From: Drosophila miranda
Taxonomy: Eukaryota; Arthropoda; Insecta; Diptera; Drosophilidae
Assembly (NCBI RefSeq): GCF_003369915.1
Contig: NC_046676.1
Coordinates: 9,641,501 to 9,705,500 of the forward strand
DNA length: 64,000 nt
Direction: 5' to 3'
The notes beneath the pieces were generated by a model, which searched no databases, was not told where the DNA came from, and was given only the letters and a program-made list of their open reading frames with translations. Shown one piece after another: positions 58,795 to 64,000 of the stretch. Within the stretch, counting starts at the first letter, position 1. Every line of letters begins with the position of its first letter. A program made the position numbers and the translations under genes.

Positions 58795-60362
58795 CTGCAT
58801 ATCCAAATTGGAAAATATCAATGGAAAACGCAAAAAGATGGGAGCTCACCAGGAGACACATATAAAGAGAAATTGAAATTGAAACCGAATTAACAGCGGC
58901 TACAAAAGGCAATTTCGAATAAAGAGTCAATTACGAGTTGTATTTTCAATGGCTTTCCTTCTGCCTCGATGGACTGCAGGTTCCATTTGCAACTACAGAC
59001 AGCCCCCTCATAAATTGGCTTTGGTTGCAAAATTAACAATTTCATTTGATAAATCAAAGGTTCCCCCATCAGAGAGTGAGAGTGAGAGACATGTATGTCT
59101 ATGCACACGCCCAGGCACCCAGGCACGCAGTCACCCAGGCAGACAGACAGAGACGGAGACAGAGATGGAATTGCTCACTCAATCACATGTACAGATGCAG
59201 TTGCCGTTGCATGCATCACTAGGCAGTGGCAACCTTTTGTGTGTCCATATTCAACATGACACGAACACCCACGCATCGGGGAGCATTCATTATGCATTGT
59301 TGCTTTACCCACAAACCCCATACACACATACACTCATACACCCATGCAGACGCACACAGATACAGCATTTGCATAATTGCATCTGTCAATGGCATTGGTT
59401 TGCTGCCCCCCCCCTCCCACTCTGCCTTTTTGGGTGTGCAACAATTGCATTGCAATCGTTCTGCCACCCCCGTTCTGCCACCACATCCAACTCTAGCTCT
59501 CTGAATTTGTGTTGCACATTTGAACCATTTTACTTTGTGTTCAATATGCTGAACATGCAACTTTTGTTTGTTTTGGCATGCCAAATGCTGCACAAGTGTT
59601 CTCAATTGCGAATTCGCTGGGGAATCCCATGGGCTCCGGATGGAGAGGAAAGGCCTGCATCTACCGAGTTTGGTTACTTTTCGTATCAAACTAAGAGTTA
59701 TGTTAGTGCAAATATATTTATATGTAGTCAGATGTGTGTTGTTAAGCATCTCTGGGATGCATTAAAGCTAAACATGAAAACATTTTGTCAGCTGAGAACA
59801 TTGTTGATTCTGTTATAAGTGCATTTTGGGGTCGGCCCCTGTCCAAGGACTCTTCTATTTGTTTTTACACTCTCGACGAAGGCAAACACAATTTGGCACA
59901 GACCTCGAGAGTGTCCACAGGAGCAGCAGTCTGGCACTCGACTGAAATATACGAGTATCTGAGCTGAGCCAATGACTAAAACATTTTAAAATCATAGCAG
60001 GTAAATATTGACCCTCACACACACACACACACACAGCTATTTTCTGCCACCTGCCCGATGGACAGAGAGATATGCATAGAGAGGCGGTACCTTGGGGGAC
60101 TTTAGGTTTTTCAGACTTTTAATTGAAAGGCCGAAAGAGGGTGGCCAGGACTGTGGGCAAATATTAAAATAAGCAGATCGAGTGTAAGGATTCTGGTGCG
60201 GTTCTGCAGCTTCCAGTGAATTCGATTAAGTTTGTCGGATTTCGTGCTTTTTGTGCAATCGATAATCGTTTATCGAACTGAATGACTCCACTCTAACGGA
60301 CTGTATTTTCCGCTGAATCATGGGTTCTGTGAGTACTTTTATGGCATTTACTTTATTCCCCA

Positions 60363-60418
60363 GTGTGTGTGTGTGTGTCCATGCATCACTGTTGCCATGT
60401 GTGTGTGTGTGTGTGTGG
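60363..60418. repeat. Paired GT microsatellites
   Basis: Two GT runs (60363-60378 and 60399-60417) separated by about 20 bp. Confidence 0.8.
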
Positions 60419-60924
60419 GGGTTATTGCATGCACTTCATTTATTTTATGCGTTCGCTGTATCCTTAAATGTTCATGCATTTTGTTAGTCACTCGTCCGTT
60501 CCTCGTCCCTCCCTCCGCTCCACTTCTCTTCGTTCCGCTGCATAAAATTTATTTCATTTTTATTATCATTTCGTGCACTGAGAGTGCCGTTCCCTGTGCC
60601 CTGTGCCCCGTGCCCCACACCCACACACCCATCCGGAAGGAACGGAACGGAACAAATTCAAAGAATCGCCTGCAATTGACCTGCACCCTCCACCCTGCCA
60701 CCCCCCATCCTTACCCACATGAAATGCTTTTCCCGGAGTACAAAAAATTGTAACGAAAATAGTTTTCGCCCCCTTGTAAAAATATGTAAAGTTGCAACAC
60801 GTTCGTTCTGGCTTTCCTTCCTTGGTTTTGTTGTCCCTCAACAAAAAAAAAAAAAATGGGGAGCCTCAAAAGGTGGGGGAAACAGTGACAGACAGGGGGA
60901 GACTGAACAAAAGGAGAGACATCA

Positions 60925-60945
60925 AGAGAGAGAGAGAGAGAGAGA
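60925..60945. repeat. AG dinucleotide tract
   Basis: About ten AG units, a candidate GAGA-type site. Confidence 0.8.
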
Positions 60946-62733
60946 AGTGCAGAAGAAGGAGACAATAACAACAAGGACACCGCTTCATGGCCCGATGATG
61001 GGTGGACTGGGGACAGATGGAGCTTGTTCTGGACTGGGTGGCGGATGGTGGGGGGCAGAGTTGGTCTATATGGTATCCCCTGTCTATTTTAGTTGTTGGG
61101 GTAATTTTTTCTGTTGTCGCAGTCGTAGGTTTCTTTATGTTTTGCGTTCAAATAATGCCATTTCGTAAATTGCTTCAATTCATCCACCACCCCGCAGCAC
61201 ACCACACACCACACACCACCCAGGCCCACCCACAACCCACCATTCCCCTTCGGCGATTCCTGGCAACCGCACACCCTTGCTGGCATATTTTTTTAGGGCT
61301 TCCTACAGAAAAAACACACAGACACCGATATGTATCATATATATAGCGATATATGTATATCGGTTGTACAGTTCTGTTTTGGTCCTTTTCCATTTATTTT
61401 TTGTTGTTTGCTTTCTTTTTGTTGTGCCGCCAACAATTGGCCTTTTAGCTCCGGCCCTGGATCCTGGAGCCTGGAGCCTGCTTCCTGCCTTCTGCGGCAG
61501 TGGCCTCCGTTTCTGCTCCTGCGGCTCCATAGTCCTTAACTGGCTTTTGTTTCATTTATCCAACCCAGACCCTGCCCCAGACCTTGCACCCCGGCACCCC
61601 GGCCCCAACACCTATCCCGCTACTATTCACACCCGACGTGTGTCCATGTCCTTTTGAAACTTTGCCTTTTGTTCGCCGCGAAAATCAATTAACGCGCTCA
61701 ATGAGCTTCAGGAAACTTTTGCCCCCCCCTCCCCCTACGGGGCACGGGACCCACAACAAAGCCAATTTACAGTTAACCAAAATGTAAATGTCCCCGCCGG
61801 GGCAGAGGCAGGGGCAGGGACAGGCAGCTGGGGGCAGGGTCTCGGGCAAGTGTCAACTGCTTTGATAAGCTGTTAAATTTAATGTGCTGTCATAAAAGTC
61901 TGTGGCAGGGACAGCAGCAGCAGCAGCAGCACGAAAACAGAGATCTGAAGGCATATGAAGACATCAATGGGAGAGGAAACCCACCACCCAGGGGGCTACT
62001 CAGGGGAAAGATGGGAAAAGCCTCTAGAATCAGATGTTTTGAGAACTTTTAGGCAATGCATTATTAGATAGTGTTCATACTCAAATAAACCTCTCGAAAT
62101 ATTGTATTTTAAGTGGATTTTTTAACTCCACTCTTCTAGTACTTTAGGAGCATCATTTTCTCCCTGTGTGGAGAATGCGCTGCCCAGGCAATAAGCCAAA
62201 AAGTGCATCCGAGCCAAGCCAAGTCGATGATAGCAGCTGGCCAAAGTTGCGGTACAACAAAGAACCATCCATCACCTGCTCGATTCCCACGTGCATCAGC
62301 ATCATCAGCGACTGAATCAGAAACAGACACAGAATCGGAATCAGAATCAGAATGAACTTCAGCTGCCGCATTTACATTCAATTTGAGATCAATACGCGAA
62401 CATAATGCCAGGCATCAGCCGCCGCAACGGCCTGAATCCCCCTGAATCACTCCTGGAGCGTCCATGGAGTGGCATCAATTTGTATTCTTTTATGGCTTAT
62501 GGTAGCGGCGCCAATGCGATTTGAGGCCACCCCCACCCCCTCGCCTGGGGCTCAGGTGGTTGCATTCACACATGTATTTACATTGCCGATAAGTGCGGAT
62601 GGGATGGGCTTGCGGCGTTCCACTCTGGATTGATGCCGGAAAACTTTTTCGCCGATTTAACCAAGTTTTAGCTCAGTTCGGATCTGTTTTTGGAGCACGG
62701 AACGATGGCCAAGTGCGTCTCGGAAGTGGCCGA

Positions 62734-62759
62734 AGGACCGCAAACTTTAATTGCATGTC
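62734..62759 (+). repeat. 26-bp motif, copy 2 of an inverted pair
   Basis: Reverse complement of 55861-55886; see that entry. Sequence just outside is only loosely similar. Confidence 0.7.
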
Positions 62760-64000
62760 TGGCTCAAAGCAAAGGACAATTGACCAGTGAACCAAGTTGC
62801 AGGACTCCGGCAATTGTGTTTGATTTGATAGGCGGCTTGTGGTGTGTGCCCCGAGTTGCGTGTTTGCACAAATTGCGGTTTGTGGATAGCTCTTGCCACT
62901 ACTTTCTCTGTGTCCTCCGTCTCTGCCTCTCCTCTCGCTCCCTGGACGGCGTGTCCGTGCCTCTTGTATTGGCTTTGAGTTTGAGTTTCAGTTCGGAATG
63001 CCATTTATTGGCCTGGCTCTGATATCCAAGGATTTATCTGGGCCTCTCGAATTGTCATTGACTTTTCCATGTTCTTCACACTCCAAACTGTCACACTCTC
63101 TCTCTCCCCCTTTCTTTCTTTTTCTCTGTCCCTCACTCTTTATCTTTTTTGCAGCAATTTTCACTTGGTTTGTTGCCAAATATCTTCTGCCTTCTGTGGC
63201 GTCTTAAAAATGTGGCTTTTTGTCGTCGTGTTCGGTTTTGCTGTATTTTTGTTGAGATTCTTCGAACAACAATTATTTTCCATTTGTGTTTTTTGAGCCA
63301 TGAAATTAATTTCGACTCTTTGTGGTCCCCCTCCTATCTTGTGTCCTTCATATTGGCAGAGGGAAAATCCTTTTGTGTCGTGAAAACTTTCATTAACTGC
63401 CTTTGACCTAAATCATGTGTTGAGAGGAGTCCGGCTTCCTTTAGTCCGGAGAGACCATTCAACTGGCCCGAACTGGGCTTAACTACGATTCTTGGGTCCA
63501 AGAAAACCCAAATAATAGACTGCCAGCAATTTGGCCAGAAATTTTGAATTTCAGTCAGCCGGAATGAGCATTGGGCTCCGGTACGGGGGCCATTGATACT
63601 GCGAGTACGTCGTAGACTCGAGTTTTGAGTGTTCTTTCATAATTTCTCGTTTGCCGTTGCTATGCTGCATGCCACCAGCACGGGATAGGCGGTGCGCTCA
63701 GCCGTGCCAGTTCCGTTCCACATGCATGAGTGAGCCTTGACTCTCGATATGCCAGTTGCAAAATTGTTTTTCGTGCACCAGCCCCCACTCCGTCCGTCTG
63801 CGCCAACGGGTGTCGTGGCAACCGCCAGGAGGAGGACAGGTGGAGCAGGAGCAGAAACAATACAATCAGCCCGACTCTTCAGTGGAGTGGGCGAATGGGC
63901 AAGGTGTTCCCGACAGCAGGCGGCTCCTGTATCCCTGCATCTCTATCTCTAGCACTGCCCCTCCTACCCCAGCACTCAGCGAATCTCTTTCAGCAGCCCT

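Larger units (their letters stand above)
49185..64000. other. Large non-coding interval at the right of the window
   Basis: No convincing exon on either strand. Long open frames at 56285-57061 (minus) and 58949-59818 (plus) have no recognisable domain and look like chance. It could be intron or upstream sequence of Drl-2 or of a gene beyond the window. It holds a GGAT repeat (52508-52530), CA repeat (53339-53372), GGTTC repeat (54898-54920), GGGGAT repeat (55445-55476), CCCCTG repeat (57398-57426), GA tracts and a G homopolymer. Confidence 0.5.

Noticed and set aside
58949..59818. 289-codon open frame on the plus strand
   Set aside because: Composition (His, Cys, Thr and dipeptide runs from simple repeats) lacks any domain, and there are no supporting splice or promoter signals. 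Likely chance, though it is the longest unexplained frame.
1..64000. tRNA, rRNA, CRISPR array or bacterial-type operon
   Set aside because: No B-box or A-box pairs, rRNA segments or spacer-repeat arrays were seen, and the gene structure is clearly eukaryotic.

Overview
The window is animal DNA from a fruit fly: short introns (56-77 bp) with GT..AG ends, Drosophila-type proteins, DINE-1 (helentron) repeats and TATCGATA (DRE) promoter motifs. The recognisable genes (Cap-G, Drl-2, Topors) belong, from what I know of D. melanogaster, to chromosome arm 2R (Muller element C). The DINE-1 sequence resembles the ISY/ISX family of the obscura group. One copy carries the exact kind of 10-bp deletion described for the D. 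miranda neo-X dosage-compensation element ISX. My best inference is therefore an obscura-group fly, probably the D. miranda neo-X. That assignment is an inference, not something the sequence proves.

Layout. 1-8.4 kb is gene dense: the 5' part of Cap-G (condensin I HEAT subunit, minus strand), a divergent ARMC3-like armadillo gene (plus), and a small Ly6/three-finger gene (plus). A DINE-1 copy at 8.9-10.0 kb carries the ISX-like deletion. 10-32 kb is mostly non-coding, but five consecutive exons of the Ryk-family receptor Drl-2 (minus) lie at 18.2-19.4 kb. They cover most of the WIF domain, the membrane segment and the juxtamembrane region. Neither the first exon(s) nor the kinase exons were found in the window.

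32-49 kb is the most unusual part: a direct tandem duplication of a unit of about 8.4 kb. Each unit holds a complete four-exon Topors gene (RING ubiquitin/SUMO ligase) and a shorter, diverged, RING-less Topors paralogue with an intact spliced reading frame. Full or partial DINE-1 elements lie before, between and after the units. The middle DINE-1 is a visible hybrid of the outer two, so the duplication arose by unequal crossing-over between DINE-1 copies. A 168-bp repeat on both sides of Topors points to an even earlier tandem arrangement. Topors is needed for chromatin-insulator organisation and male meiotic chromosome segregation in D. melanogaster, so local amplification plus a RING-less derivative is a candidate for meiotic or sex-chromosome conflict.

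49-64 kb shows no convincing gene. It holds simple repeats, a 55-base G run and GA tracts. A 26-bp motif here occurs twice in opposite orientation.
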